From Protopterus annectens (Eukaryota; Chordata; Ceratodontiformes; Protopteridae), in assembly GCF_019279795.1 (NCBI RefSeq), contig NC_056726.1, positions 1,012,540,776-1,012,604,775 on the forward strand: a stretch of DNA of 64,000 nt. Reading direction: 5' to 3'. Both the position numbers and the translations under genes were made by a program. Within the stretch, counting starts at the first letter, position 1, and every line of letters starts with the position of its first letter. Below the pieces are notes generated by a model. The model did no database searches and had not been told where the DNA came from. It saw only the letters and a list, made by a program, of their open reading frames with translations. Positions 20,918-33,490 of this stretch are shown piece after piece.

Positions 20918-21655
20918 AACGTGCACGCTGATTGGCCAGCGTGCACGTTGTAAATCGACTTATACTAATGGAAAAAGGTCCGGTCGCCCGGACTTTTTCC
21001 ATTAGTATAAGTCTTTAAACACTGTCTCGCTATGTTAAAAGAGTTTAACATAGCGACACAGGTTTAAAAAAAGCAACAGAGATCTCCGTTGCTTTTTTTA
21101 AAGCTGTCTCGCTATGTTAAACTACTTTAACATAGCGACACAGTGTGTAAAAAGCAACGGAGATCTTGCTTTCTCAGTTGCTTTTTTTTTAAACCTGTCT
21201 CGCTATGTTAAATGGGTTTAACATAGCGAGACAGCTTTAAAATAAGCAACGGACATCTCTGTTGCTTATTTTAAAGCTGTCTCACTATGCTAAACCCATT
21301 TAACATAGCGAAACAGTAAAAAGCAATGGAGATCTTGCTTTCTCTGTTGCTTTTGGCCACAGCTCTGATGTACTGCGTAGGCATGCGCAGTACATCAGAA
21401 CTGCCGCTGATACCAGACAGCTGCGGAAGGGCAGCAAAGAGGCATTATACAATGCCATTATTTAAGAAAAGTAATTATTTCTTTTCTTAAATAATGTCAT
21501 AGTATAATTGCAATAACCCACTTCTGGGTGTGGGTAATGCGGGATTTACCCACGGTTGTCTTTGTTTGGTCCCTTGGGACCAAACCATGCCAACCATGGG
21601 TAAATGCTGCATTACCCACAGCCAGGCGTGAGTTATTGCTATAATAAGAATGTTT
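20918..21655. mobile_element. Hairpin-chain element: about a dozen consecutive inverted repeats
   Basis: Successive hairpins with little or no spacer: 20918-20949; 20957-21013; 21022-21061; 21063-21103; 21104-21143; about 21149-21193; 21195-21234; 21235-21276; 21277-21316; 21317-21358; 21364-21401; 21456-21496; and a larger one at about 21503-21650. Two motifs alternate: a 40-bp 'ctgtctcgctatgttaaa' palindrome (four copies) and an 'aagcaacggagatc' palindrome (four copies). No open frame. A diverged copy at about 2575-4100 suggests a mobile, non-autonomous element. Confidence 0.8.
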
Positions 21656-21971
21656 CAGGCTGGCGGACTCTACAGTCAGTTCTGCTCCTAACACAGGGTC
21701 ATGTAATACAAAAAAAATCTTGATCTCTAGTTTAATAGAAGCTACATATAAAGAAGTTGTTCAAGAACAACTGAATGCATCTTGGTTTACCATGAATATG
21801 GATCATACGTAGTCTGGAAAAATGCAAATATCTATAGAGATTTTTGACGTGTGTTTGTGTGTGAATGTTAGTAATCCATAAAGGTCTGAAGATATATGTG
21901 CTCCCAGATCCTCTAAACATAAAGTCAGAGAATAATATATAGTATCTAAGAGTAATGTCTATGAAACTTTA

Positions 21972-21972
<1 letters not shown>

Positions 21973-22046
<74 letters not shown>
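21973..22046. repeat. (CA)n microsatellite
   Basis: Uninterrupted CA repeat of about 70 bp. It lies at the left side of a foldback-like element. Confidence 0.97.
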
Positions 22047-22047
<1 letters not shown>

Positions 22048-22064
22048 ATCTATCTGTCTTTCTA

Positions 22065-22250
22065 GGTGTTAGTCATTTGACTGAAAAGTCAAAAAACTGA
22101 AAGTCAGAATGTTGAAAACTCAAAATACTGTTGTACAATCTCATAGCTGGTGTATATAATTAGAAGAGGGTGTGATGGTGAAGGGGGTTAGCTTTTGGTT
22201 TCAATATTTTGACTTGTTGATATTTTGAGGTGTCAGTATTATGAATGGCA
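22065..22250. mobile_element. Short foldback element related to 13632-14188
   Basis: The left end has 'cagaatgttgaaaactcaaa' and the right end 'tcaatattttgacttgttga', which can pair imperfectly. The word content matches the larger element at 13.6-14.2 kb, which also starts 'cagaatgttgaaa'. It lies between (CA)n and (TCTA)n. Confidence 0.5.
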
Positions 22251-22252
22251 CC

Positions 22253-22255
22253 CAC

Positions 22256-22323
<68 letters not shown>

Positions 22324-22334
22324 CTATCTATCTA

Positions 22335-22392
<58 letters not shown>

Positions 22393-22393
22393 C
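22253..22393. repeat. (TCTA)n / (TCTG)n microsatellite
   Basis: About 140 bp of tetranucleotide repeats with a short TCTG block near 22336-22352. Frames reading SIYLSIYL are artefacts. Confidence 0.97.
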
Positions 22394-22399
22394 ATGTTT

Positions 22400-23520
22400 T
22401 TTCTTTTTAAGGAGATGTGGAAGTGTACATGATTCACATATAAGACTAACATCAGTACATAGTCACTGCTAGCCTGTATGGCTGGCTAGTTGTAGTGGGA
22501 ATATCCGCCAAATACCATGGCAGTATGTCTAACAATCTGCTGAGCTGTTCTCTGTTCATATTCGATGTACAGTAACATCCTATCAACCTTAGTTCTGCTA
22601 TTTTTATATCAGTCATTAGGATTTTAGTCTTCTGGTCAGCATTAGTCTTCTGGTCAACCTATAGAAGATTACTTTTCTAGAAGAATGCAAAAATGCAGCA
22701 GCTCCTGTCACATTGTTACAGATCATGGACATACAAGCAGGGCCTTGCATCAAGTACCATTATCTAGGTTATCAAACTAATATTAATGATATGGTGTCCT
22801 TTAATAATGGAGCTACAAACAGCTGGCAATAATGTGATAGTCATGTGACAACTAGACTGAAACAGCAGCGCTGCTCTTAGGGCTCTGTCTGATTACCTCA
22901 GCTGGAGATTGAACTAGAAAAACTGAGAATCCATCTCACTTTTCCTTGATTGGATAACTGTGCCTCAAAGGGTCACTCCATCTATAATGTCATTTGTAAA
23001 TATACCTCACTTATGGTCTGTTTCAGCTCTGGTCCTGGCTGAAAAGGGACAAATGATCAGTCCAGCGAACTGAGTAATAAATAAAGATGAGAATTATAAT
23101 GTTTAATGGCATCACTGCAAGGTAAAAGGTATCACTGAGAGTTATATGTCTCACTACAGTTAAGTATGATATGGTATAATCTGCTAGGTAATATTTACCA
23201 AACATTCAGTGAGAAGAACACCTAAGCCCTAAAAGCATAAGGACACAGATCTATCACCACGGATTAAGGGGCTGTGCTCTCCAAACTTATGCATGAGGTG
23301 GCTTTTTCCTGAACACTTTATTCCTGAATATTGTTTAGCGAATTGTATCTCAAAACATTTCACTGTAATTACCCATATGATAGTCACTGCCATTTGCTTT
23401 ATTTTATTAATTTACTATATTTATTTAATTTATTTAGTCTTTCCTGTCAAAAAACATGTTTACAGAGGGCATCTGACTATACAAGTTATAAAATCATCAT
23501 GGCATACAGGAAAGTGTAGA
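22400..23520. other. Unrecognised sequence
   Basis: No repeat family, RNA gene or coding signature recognised. Short open frames lack family motifs. Confidence 0.4.
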
Positions 23521-25745
23521 TATTATACATAGTACATACCCTTAGGCTGATGTTCTGTTATACATGGTACATACCCTTAGGCTGAGGGTCTATTATACTT
23601 AGCACATATCCTTAGGCGGATGTTCTGTTATACATGGTACATACCCTTATGCTGATGTTCTGTTATACATGGTGCATACCCTTAGACTGATGTTCTGTTA
23701 TACATGGTACATACCCTTAGGCTGATGTTCTGTTATACATGGTACATACCCTTAGACTGATGTTCTGTTATACATGGTACATACCCTTAGGCTGATGTTC
23801 TGTTATACATGGTATATACCCTTGCTGATGTTCTGTTATACATGGTACATACCCTTAGGCTGATGTACTGTTATACATGGTGCATATCCTTAGGCTGATG
23901 TTCTGTTATATATGGTAAATACCCTTAGGCTGATGTTCTGTTATACATGCTACATACCCTTAGGCTGATGTTCTGTTATACATGGTACATACCCTTAGGC
24001 TGATGTTCTGTTATATATGGTAAATACCCTTAGGCTGATGTTCTGTTATACATGGTACATACCCTTAGGCTGATGTTCTGTTATACATGGTACATACCCT
24101 TAGGCTGATGTTCTGTTATACATGGTATATACCCTTGCTGATGTTCTGTTATACATGGTGCATATCCTTAGGCTGATGTTCTGTTATATATGGTACATAC
24201 CCTTAGGCTGATGTTCTGTTATATATGGTACATACCCTTAGGCTGATGTTCTGTTATACATGGTACATACCCTTAGGCTGATGTTCTGTTATACATGGTA
24301 CATACCCTTAGGCTGATGTTCTGTTATACATGGTACATACCCTTAGGCTGATGTTCTGTTATACATGGTACATACCCTTAGGCTGATGTTCTGTTATACA
24401 TGGTACATACCCTTAGGCTGATGTTCTGTTATACATGGTACATACCCTTAGGCTGATGTTCTGTTATACATGGTACATACCCTTAGGCTGATGTTCTGTT
24501 ATACATGGTGCATATCCTTAGGCTGATGTTCTGTTATACATGGTACATACCCTTAGGCTGATGTTCTGTTATACATGGTATATACCCTTGCTGATGTTCT
24601 GTTATACATGGTACATACCCTTAGGCTGATGTTCTGTTATACATGGTGCATATCCTTAGGCTGATGTTCTGTCATACATGGTACATACCCTTAGGCGGAT
24701 GTTCTGTTATACATGGCACACACCCTTAGACTGATGTTCTGTTATACATGGTACATACCCTTAGGCTGATGTTCTGTTATACATGGTGCATATCCTTAGG
24801 CTGATGTTCTGTCATACATGGTACATACCCTTAGGCGGATGTTCTGTTATACATGGTACATACCCTTAGACTGATGTTCTGTTATACATGGTACATACCC
24901 TTATGCTGATGTTCTGTTATACATGGTACATACCCTTATGCTGATGTTCTGTTATATATGGTGCATACCCTTAGGCTGATGTTCTGTTATACATGGTACA
25001 TACCCTTAGGCTGATGTTCTGTCATACATGGTACATACCCTTAGGCTGATGTTCTGTTATACATGATACATACCCTTAGGCTGATGTTCTGTTATACATG
25101 GTATATACCCTTGCTGATGTTCTGTTATACATGGTACATACCCTTAGGCTGATGTTCTGTTATACATGGTGCATATCCTTAGGCTGATGTTCTGTTATAT
25201 ATGGTACATACCCTTAGGCTGATGTTCTGTTATACATGGTACATACCCTTAGACTGATGTTCTGTTATATATGGTACATACCCTTAGGCTGATGTTCTGT
25301 TATCTATGATACATACCCTTAGGCTGATGTTCTGTTATACATGGTACATACCCTTAGGCTGATGTTCTGTTATACATGGTACATACCCTTAGGTTGATGT
25401 TCTGTTATACATGGTATATACCCTTGCTGATGTTCTGTTATACATGGTACATACCCTTAGGCTGATGTTCTGTTATACATGGTGCATATCCTTAGGCTGA
25501 TGTTATGTTATATATGGTACATACCCTTAGGCTGATGTTCTGTTATACATGGTACATACCCTTAGACTGATGTTCTGTTATATATGGTACATATCCTTAG
25601 GCTGATGTTCTGTTATCCATGATACATACCCTTAGTCTGATGTTCTGTTATACATGGTACATACCCTTATGCTGATGTTCTGTTATACATGGTACATACC
25701 CTAAGTCTGATGGTCTGTTATATATAGTACCTACCCTTAGGCTGT
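23521..25745. repeat. 36-bp satellite array, about 61 units
   Basis: Units read 'ggctgatgttctgttatac' followed by 'atggtacatacccttag'. Unit variants recur: a short form with 'gtatatacccttgctg', a 'gtgcatatcc' form, and 'agactg' forms. The short form (near 23811, 24124, 24577, 25100 and 25412) is usually followed by the 'gtgcatatcc' form one or two units later, which indicates higher-order blocks. No unique spacers, so this is not CRISPR-like. Confidence 0.97.
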
Positions 25746-26540
25746 TGTTTCAGTCTCTCTAATGCTCCCACATGACCTCTAGTTGTATTAGATTACTGTT
25801 ATATTGATAATAAGAATTAAAACAGTTTTAGATTACTGTTCAGTATCTTATCATCAATAGAATAAACCACATCAAGGTTTCAGCATCAGTTCAATGCTAA
25901 ACGTTTTACATCCTATGTCTATGCCATACAGTAATGTTCCCCAATTTAAGATTTTGTGCTGACACCTGGCATCAGGTAGTGCCATAGGCAGATTTTGCAA
26001 CAATGTGAAGCTTTCAGGTTCTTTGCTATCAGCTTTCTTATAGTGTTTGAGTCATACATATTGTACTACTTTAAGTATCTTGTAGTGAAGTAACAGAATT
26101 TATGGTCCACTAGCGTGAGTCAAAGCTGAAATAAGTACTACAACTACTACTACTAATAATAATAATAATAAACAACTGCTAAATAATTAATTAAAATAAA
26201 TTAACTGGCACAGTGAGGCATGTGCAATGTTCTTGTTGGCTGCAGTCTTGCTTGCTGTGTGTCCCTACAGAAAAAGCAATGTATGTCCTTTGCTCTATCC
26301 CTATCCGTACACCCCAGTGCTACCTACATTTGCTATCAGAGGTTTGAGAGGTGCCTTATCTCATCAATCACTAATAAGTCACGACCCCCAGTTGCTTCCT
26401 GCCTTGGTTCTCATATCGAAGTCCTTGTGACTCACAAATACACAATGCATTGCCAACAAGCACTGAAACATAGACAACCCTTAACTCTTGTCACTTCAGC
26501 AGTAGCTAAATTAGCATGGCAGGTCACAAGCAAAGGCTCT
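25746..26540. other. Unrecognised AT-rich sequence
   Basis: Contains a short (AAT) run near 26147-26170. Nothing else was recognised. Confidence 0.4.
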
Positions 26541-26750
26541 GTGCCCTAGAATTGAACTTGTGCTTCTCACTACTGAGCATTAACTTTTCTTAAGGAACCA
26601 AGAAGATAGATTGTATGGCAACATCCTCATTTACAGAATGGTTCATAGATGCCCTAGAACTGAACTTGTGTTTTTCACTACTAATCATTACTTTTTCTTA
26701 AGGAACCAAGAAGATAAATTGTATGCCAGCATCCTCATTTCCTACATGCT
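26541..26750. repeat. Tandem duplication of about 107 bp
   Basis: 26541-26647 and 26648-26750 share 'ccctagaa.tgaacttgtg' and 'cttaaggaaccaagaagata' in the same order and spacing. The copies have diverged by scattered substitutions, so the event is not very recent. Confidence 0.8.
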
Positions 26751-28150
26751 TCTTCATAAATACCTCAGTAAAATCTCTGTATTCTTCCTCTATTTCCATC
26801 TCATGACTTGTTTAACATAAATGTCACTGTTTGTACAAAAGTAAACCGTAAATGGGAGCAAAGTTATCATTAGAAACACTTTACTGCTTTACCCCAGAAA
26901 TATCTTTAATTCAGTGCCATGTTGGTTGCTTTTTGGACACTTTTATACCATCTACAGACTCTGTATTGTTGCTTCAGAATTATAGCAATATGTATACTTC
27001 TGGCAAGGTATTTAAAAACAATATGGACCATAGTATTTGTATACATTTGCTTTGTTATTATTTAGTTGCTTTGCTTTCTTTTTAAAATAATCTCTTTCCA
27101 AGTAAGACACACAAATGATTTGCATTGTTTGTTCTCCAGCTTGTACTTTCTTCTTTAATACTATGATTTTGTACTAATGTATATATATACCTTGACTACA
27201 ATATATGTTACATATCTCAATTTCAGTGGAAGTTTGAATCAAAAATGGCATACTTGTAAAGAAGTCACATTGGATATATAAATTACATGGAAAAAGTTAT
27301 AGACATAAACAATGATGAATGCTTATGTAAGTAGAATCTCAGGTACTACCTCTATGTAAATGTGATCCTATGCTACTGATAGCAGCTCTCGCTAACGCCC
27401 TCTTGATGGAATTACTATACGAATAAAGTAATATGGATATGAAAGGAGGGTGAAACAGGAGAGTAGTTGGCTGGGTAAGGGACTGGACACACAGGTGTAT
27501 TTTAAGTATTATTCAGGTGGTTTGGAGTGGTGGGATTGTCAGGAATTCTTTCATCCTCAATCCACATTCCACCTGCATTTATTTGCCCCCCCCCCCATCT
27601 CTGTTCTCTGTGGCATATTCACTATTGCATGATCTAATAGACGCTATCAGCTGTCCTGACTTCCTTAGTTTCTTATTATATTTTCTGTCGGTCAAACACC
27701 TGGCTAACCTGCGTGTGTGTTTGATTCTCTTCTTAGACAAAGTATTTTTTCTTGCCCTTCCATATCCATCACCACTCATGAACCACCTCTAATCGGTTAA
27801 TTCCCTCATATGACTCCTTCTGCCCCTTTCTGTGAAACACTACTTTTCTAGCTAATTATTGTCATCAGATCACACTGAGTCTTCAATTGCTATCCTCTGC
27901 TCATCCCAAATTAGCTTTAGTCACCCTGAAAAGGTCCATCAATGCTTAATGAGGACTACCTTTAGAGTGCACCTCTTTACCTTGGAGTTATATGCCACCC
28001 ATCTTTCTAATCTCCCAGAAACATACCTTTATGTTCTCCTCAAGATTTTTATACAAGAAAATCACCAAGCCTTGATAAAATTCAGGCAACTATTCCAATG
28101 CTGTATTTGTACCCTCTCATGTTATCCTTCATCTCTTGTAGCATACCACT
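26751..28150. other. Unrecognised sequence
   Basis: Poly-C run at 27587-27596 and AT-rich stretches. No coding or mobile-element signature. Frames at 27450-27792 and 27859-28227 resemble no known family. Confidence 0.4.
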
Positions 28151-28159
28151 ATCTCCCTT

Positions 28160-28692
28160 ATCAGCCATTGCATTACCCTTCCTTTCTAATATTGATTACC
28201 AGCCATTGCAGTAACCTTCCTTTCTAATCTGGATTACCAGCCATTGCAGTACCCTTCCTTTCTAATCTGGATTACCAGCCATTGCAGTACCCTTCCTTTC
28301 TAATCTGGATTACCAGCCATTGCAGTACCCTTCCTTTCTAATCTGGATTATCAGCCATTGCAGTACCCTTCCTTTCTAATCTGGATTACCAGCCATTGCA
28401 TTACCCTTCCTTTCTAATCTGGATTACCAGCCATTGCAGTACCCTTCCTTTCTAATCTGGATTACCAGCCATTGCAGTACCCTTCCTTTCTAATCTGGAT
28501 TACCAGCCATTGCAGTACCCTTCCTTTCTAATCTGGATTACCAGCCATTGCAGTACCTTTCCTTTCTAATCTGGATTACCAGCCATTGCAGTACCCTTCC
28601 TTTCTAATCTGGATTACCAGCCATTGCAGTACCCTTCCTTTCTAATCTGGATTACCTGCCATTGCAGTACCCTTCCTTTCTAATCTGGATTA
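28160..28692. repeat. 38-bp minisatellite, about 14 units
   Basis: The unit reads 'ccagccattgcagtaccctt' then 'cctttctaatctggatta'. Most units are identical or differ at one base ('gcatt', 'ccttt'), which indicates recent expansion. Confidence 0.97.
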
Positions 28693-30057
28693 GTATATTT
28701 GGTGCATTCCATGTTACTACTACTGCTAAGCTGTGCTTTCCTTTCCCTAGTCCTGCATTTCCTCATCTTCCAACTTATTCTTGCCTTACAAGAGTTAGGT
28801 CTTAATGACCTTTGGACACTCAAAAAAAGGTGCTAGTATTCTCCCAAATGGCAAGCACATTTGGCTTTCACTGGGCATCCCTGCTGTTTGGCTGCAGTTT
28901 CCTTCCTCCATGATTTTATCTCCCTTATTCCTTCCTCTTTTCCCTCCCCCATTATCTTTCCATGAAGTTAAAAGTCTCCAGTGCATCCCATACCTCCCCT
29001 TTACTCACTCAGTTAGTCAACCCTTTCCTTTCTCTAACACCATGACCTCTACCCTCTCACCTTTTACTTTGCCTACTCCACCTCATGGCAGTCCTTTTCA
29101 GATTATTAGATGGGCATTCCATATCACATCAGAGCGGCGTGACCTAATCCATGTAGTAACCCCTTTAATCTTCTACCTGTGGTCCAATCATATATGCAAT
29201 GTAGTACAACGAAGTCCGTAACGCTGAATGATCTCTAACAATACCTCTTGCCACTGCATTACAGTGCATTCTGTGTGGCACCAGACACTCGTTGGTGGGC
29301 CATGTCTGCAGCCCCTCCTGCCTATCACAATACATCTTCTAACAGTCCCAAGCTGATTTACGTACTTATTCATATTTTACATTCTTTAACAGGCCTTTCA
29401 TTTAATCATACTGTTACTGGGAAGAATGCCCATATCTTTATTACGTTCCACACACTGTTTGAAGGCTATCTCAAGATACTTTACTAAACTGAAACTAAAT
29501 GAAACTAAATTTGCTTTGGTTATTAACCACTTTTCGTAGCATGCATCATCCCACTCACAGTTATACTATTACCTCATGAGTATCCCTTCCATGTCCCCTA
29601 TTTTACCATCTTCCTCCTCTTTCTCTACACAAGCAGACCGCTATTCTTGCTTGTAGTGTTAGACTTGATTCATACCTTCATCTTTGAATAAATACCCCAT
29701 GGAGTAGTTGTAACCCCAGTTTAGCTAGTGTACTGCTATACTATAAATTGTAATCTTGTCTAGAGATATAACATATAAGAACAGAGCAGATATCACTTTC
29801 TTTCTTACTTATTTCAGTACCCCAGGCTTGCTCTATTTAACTGTACCATGAGAGTGTTTCAAGTCAGAGTATAAACTTGCGGAGTTATGGTTCTAGTCAC
29901 AGCATAAACAGCTTCTGTGATTCTTCAGTAGGGATTACTTTACTGATGTTTCTAAGCATAGACTTCCATATTGATAGAAAAGACAGACAAATACAAAGCA
30001 GTTTAACAGATAGCCTATTCCCTACGCATAATAATGCCCACCAGTGTGTGTGTTATT
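28693..30057. other. Unrecognised sequence
   Basis: No repeat family, RNA gene or coding signature recognised. The 138-codon frame at 28805-29221 has no recognisable domain and begins next to a minisatellite. Confidence 0.4.
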
Positions 30058-30144
30058 GTGTAAATAATGCCCTTCTATGGATGTTGAGGCCCACAGCCTG
30101 TGGCATCAGGCCTCAGAACAGTCCTGGGCATCTATTATTTACAC
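30058..30144. repeat. Hairpin-forming MITE-like element
   Basis: The left arm 'gtgtaaataatgccc' and inner 'gttgaggcc' pair with 'ggcctcagaac' and 'gggcatctattatttacac' on the right. Arms are about 35 nt with small bulges. Compact hairpins of this kind are typical of short non-autonomous DNA transposons. Confidence 0.65.
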
Positions 30145-32003
30145 ATTAGTACACATCTTGTTGAATATTATTGCTTGCATAAGCCACAGCAATAAGAAGT
30201 GGTTCATTTTTCCATATCTAAAGCTGATCTTGTAACTAGTCTAGACAGATTAAATGCCACTTACTTGGAGTTGATGATCAAACCTAATTTTGACTATCCA
30301 CACTTGTATCCTAAATCAAATACCACCACTATACATTGAAATATTTCCCTTAGTAGTTGCATAAAGAGGCTTCTTTTCACATTAAGAGGTGAATGCTCTT
30401 CATGTGCAGACATTGTTTTCTTTTAGCTACACAGCTCTCCAACACACCTATTCCAAAACTGATAGGATCTATTCCCCCCCTTTATCCACATTGTACGCAT
30501 CTAAAATCATGGAATTGTATGCCTTTGTATCCATTTGGGTTGAACTGGGAATTCTGAGACAATGTGGCAATTGACTAACAGTGAGTGGGAGATGTAGTTA
30601 TATAATGTTACTGAAGATAAAGCTCTCAGAAAAAGCCACTGCAAACAAGAAGCAGGTTGTCAGTATGAGAAGCTGCTTTACTGGAAAGGCTCACCCAGAC
30701 TCTGCTACAGTTTGCTGTGAGGGAAAGGTTAGTTTGCTTTTTATTTGTTGTATTTTTATTACTTATCAGCTTTTTCTATTTTGTATAATGTGATTTGTTT
30801 TCTTTACACTGTGTTTTACTTGTATTTTGCTTTTAACTGAATATTAAAACTTGAAAAGAGACCACAGCTATGTCTATTGTGAGTCAGACAGAAATTTTCC
30901 CAGCCTCCCACCTGGTTACTGTTGTGTTCTTAAACACCATTGTCTTTCTAGTTGCCTGCCCCTTATGTTAATCTGACCATATATCTCATTTCCTCTCTGC
31001 TTTTACTGGCTGGTGTGAGTAATCACAAAATTATCATTTTGTGAAATCACTCCCTTTCAACTATTTAAATTTATTGGCCATCCTACTGCATTCCATAGTA
31101 CCAGAATACAAAAGTGACCACCCCTTTCAATCTATCTGGCTGTTTTAAAAATAGTGACTCTCCACTAAAACTTAACTTTTTAGACAGGTAAAACTTCCTA
31201 TTTTCACATCTAACTTCTCTAGTGCACACTGCAGTGTTTAGGATAAACCATTTTTTTCATCTTACCTTTATGCATCTATTGCAAGAACACCAGTTATTGG
31301 ATAACCCACATTCTGCCTCTCAACAGTGCTTCTGTTTTCTCCTGGTGAGAGAAAGAGCACAATTACATTATTTCCTGGAGATGGCTGATCACCACAAAGC
31401 TTAATAACTGCTTTATAGGTGACAGCTTGGACACTGTGTTTATATTCTGATCGTGGTGAGAGTAGGAGCAGAGTGCACTGATTCCTGACTCTTTCTGGTT
31501 GGAGAGTGAGTGTCTGTGCTTAACATACCTGATTGGTCTGGTTGCTATTGATGCATCTACCAGAAAAAGGCTACAAGCCTACAGACCATTGCATCATCTG
31601 GGACAAGACTGTGGATTACCAAACAGGCCATGGCCTGCCTGTCTTCTTGGGATTGGTGCTAACATTTTGCTTCTGTTGAGAGAAGAAGCAAAGGATTATT
31701 GTATCCTAACAGAGTGAAGCCATGCTGAGACCAGCATTAGTAATAGCCAGGCAGTAGCCATTCATCCGATTCCCCTCTTTTCATCATTCTTGACAAGCTA
31801 ATTCTTTATTTTTCAGTAGGTACTGTTTGATTTCTTTCTAACTTCAGAATATCTGCCTAAATACTTCATCCTCAAATTTTCAGGGTCTACGTATTAGTTT
31901 CCCCTTAAGTGCTTGGCAGTGCTCTGTACAGACTCAGACACCTTGAGTGACATTTTTCCTGTAAAAGGAATATATAAAGAAAGAGCTCCAGTACTTAATA
32001 ATA

Positions 32004-33009
32004 ATGACCATCCCTCCTGGCATGTCTAAAGGTCACTTCCCTGTGCTTTCTCCTATTAATCTGGTGAACTTGGGCATTCTAAGGAAATGTAGCAACTGCC
32101 TCATGTACACAGACAACCCTCTCCTCATACCTCCCAATACTCAGACTTGTAAGAGATGCACTTATATATCCAAATTGGAAGCCATACACTCTCAAGCCAA
32201 GACCAGAAAAGCTGGTCAAGAGGAGAAGGTCAACACCTGCACCACACCACATGCAACACATAGCCCTCCAGAAGACCTACCATCACAGCTCTCATATAAA
32301 AACAGAAACCACACACCCACCTTTGTGGAGGCTCTCAATAGAAATCTACCCAAACAGCAAAAATCTCCAAGGCAGAAATGCACTCAACCACCACAACACA
32401 GCACAAACCACAAGACACATAGTTCACCTACACAGTGTGCCCCTCAACCTAAGCCCCTAAGGCAAAACAGCTTTCCCAATACACTAATCATAGGAGATTC
32501 AATAGTGAGACACTGATGTCCCACTCACTAGGCTGAATAAGGAGACGGTAACAGTCAGCTATCTATCAGGTGCCAGACTCCAACATATAACACATGCACT
32601 CAGGTCACTTCACAACAAATACAAGTATGACTCTGTCACTCTCCATGTGGGTGTGAATGACCTGAGACATACCTCCTTGGACTACATGAAAAGAGACATG
32701 GAGGAGCTCTCAGATTATGTGGCCCAGGCAGGTATGACCCTAGCCCTGAGCATCATCCTACCATCCCCCAGAATGATACCACAGTACAAGCAGAAAATGA
32801 TCGACTTCAGCAACTGGCTAAGTTTCTGGTGTCATTCTATAGGGATCCAGTTTCTGTTTGCTTGGGATGATATGATTGACAGACCTCGATGCTTCACCAG
32901 AGATGGTCTGCATCTGCCACCTCTTGGTTTGCAGATACTGGCTAAGACTCTTGCCACCCCTATAGTGCCTTTTTTAGACGATGTTCGAAAGACCAAATTA
33001 CCACCATAA
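32004..33009 (+). pseudogene. CR1 ORF1 (esterase), frameshifted
   Basis: The element-like start is MSKGHFPVLSP at 32022. The two CxxC pairs (CSNC, CKRC) and the GDSIVRH block are in the first frame, which stops just after RH at 32516. After a shift the rest of the esterase continues at 32647 with the GVNDLRHT block and ends with DGLHLPPLG near 32900. All blocks exist but not in one frame. Confidence 0.85.
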
Positions 33010-33029
33010 CAGCTATGAATAAATGCAAT

Positions 33030-33490
33030 CCAAGGGTCATGCTGCTTAATACTAGAAGTATCTGAGGGTCATGCTGCTCAATACTAGAAGTATCTGAGGG
33101 TCATGCTGCTCAATACTAGAAGTATCTGAGGGTCATGCTGCTCAATACTGGAAGTATCTGAGGGTCATGCTGCTCAATACTAGAAGTATCTGAGGGTCAT
33201 GCTGCTCAATACTAGAAGTATCTGAGGGTCATGCTGCTCAATACTAGAAGTATCTGAGGGTCATGCTGCTTAATACTAGAAGTATCTGAGGGTCATGCTG
33301 CTCAATACTAGAAGTATCTGAGGGTCATGCTGCTCAATACTAGAAGTATCTGAGGGTCATGCTGCTCAATACTAGAAGTATCTGAGGGTCATGCTGCTCA
33401 ATACTGGAAGTATCTGAGGGTCATGCTGCTCAATACTAGAAGTATCTGAGGGTCATGCTGCTCAATACTAGAAGTATCTGAGGGTCATGC
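33030..33490. repeat. 32-bp minisatellite, block 1 (about 14 units)
   Basis: The unit is 'gggtcatgctgctcaatact' plus 'agaagtatctga'. It equals the start of CR1 ORF2 (codons for VMLLNTRSL), so it grew from the element's own coding sequence. Units are almost identical. Confidence 0.95.

Noticed and set aside
22225..22472. Open frames rich in Ser-Ile-Tyr-Leu
   Set aside because: Artefact of the (TCTA)n tract.
23521..25745. CRISPR-like array
   Set aside because: Repeats are head to tail without unique spacers and the setting is vertebrate; this is a satellite.
26220..26549. 109-codon frame as a possible host exon
   Set aside because: No recognisable domain and no supporting context.
28805..29221. 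138-codon frame as a possible host gene
   Set aside because: Pro/Ser/Phe-rich with no domain, no splice or family support; composition fits chance in pyrimidine-rich DNA.
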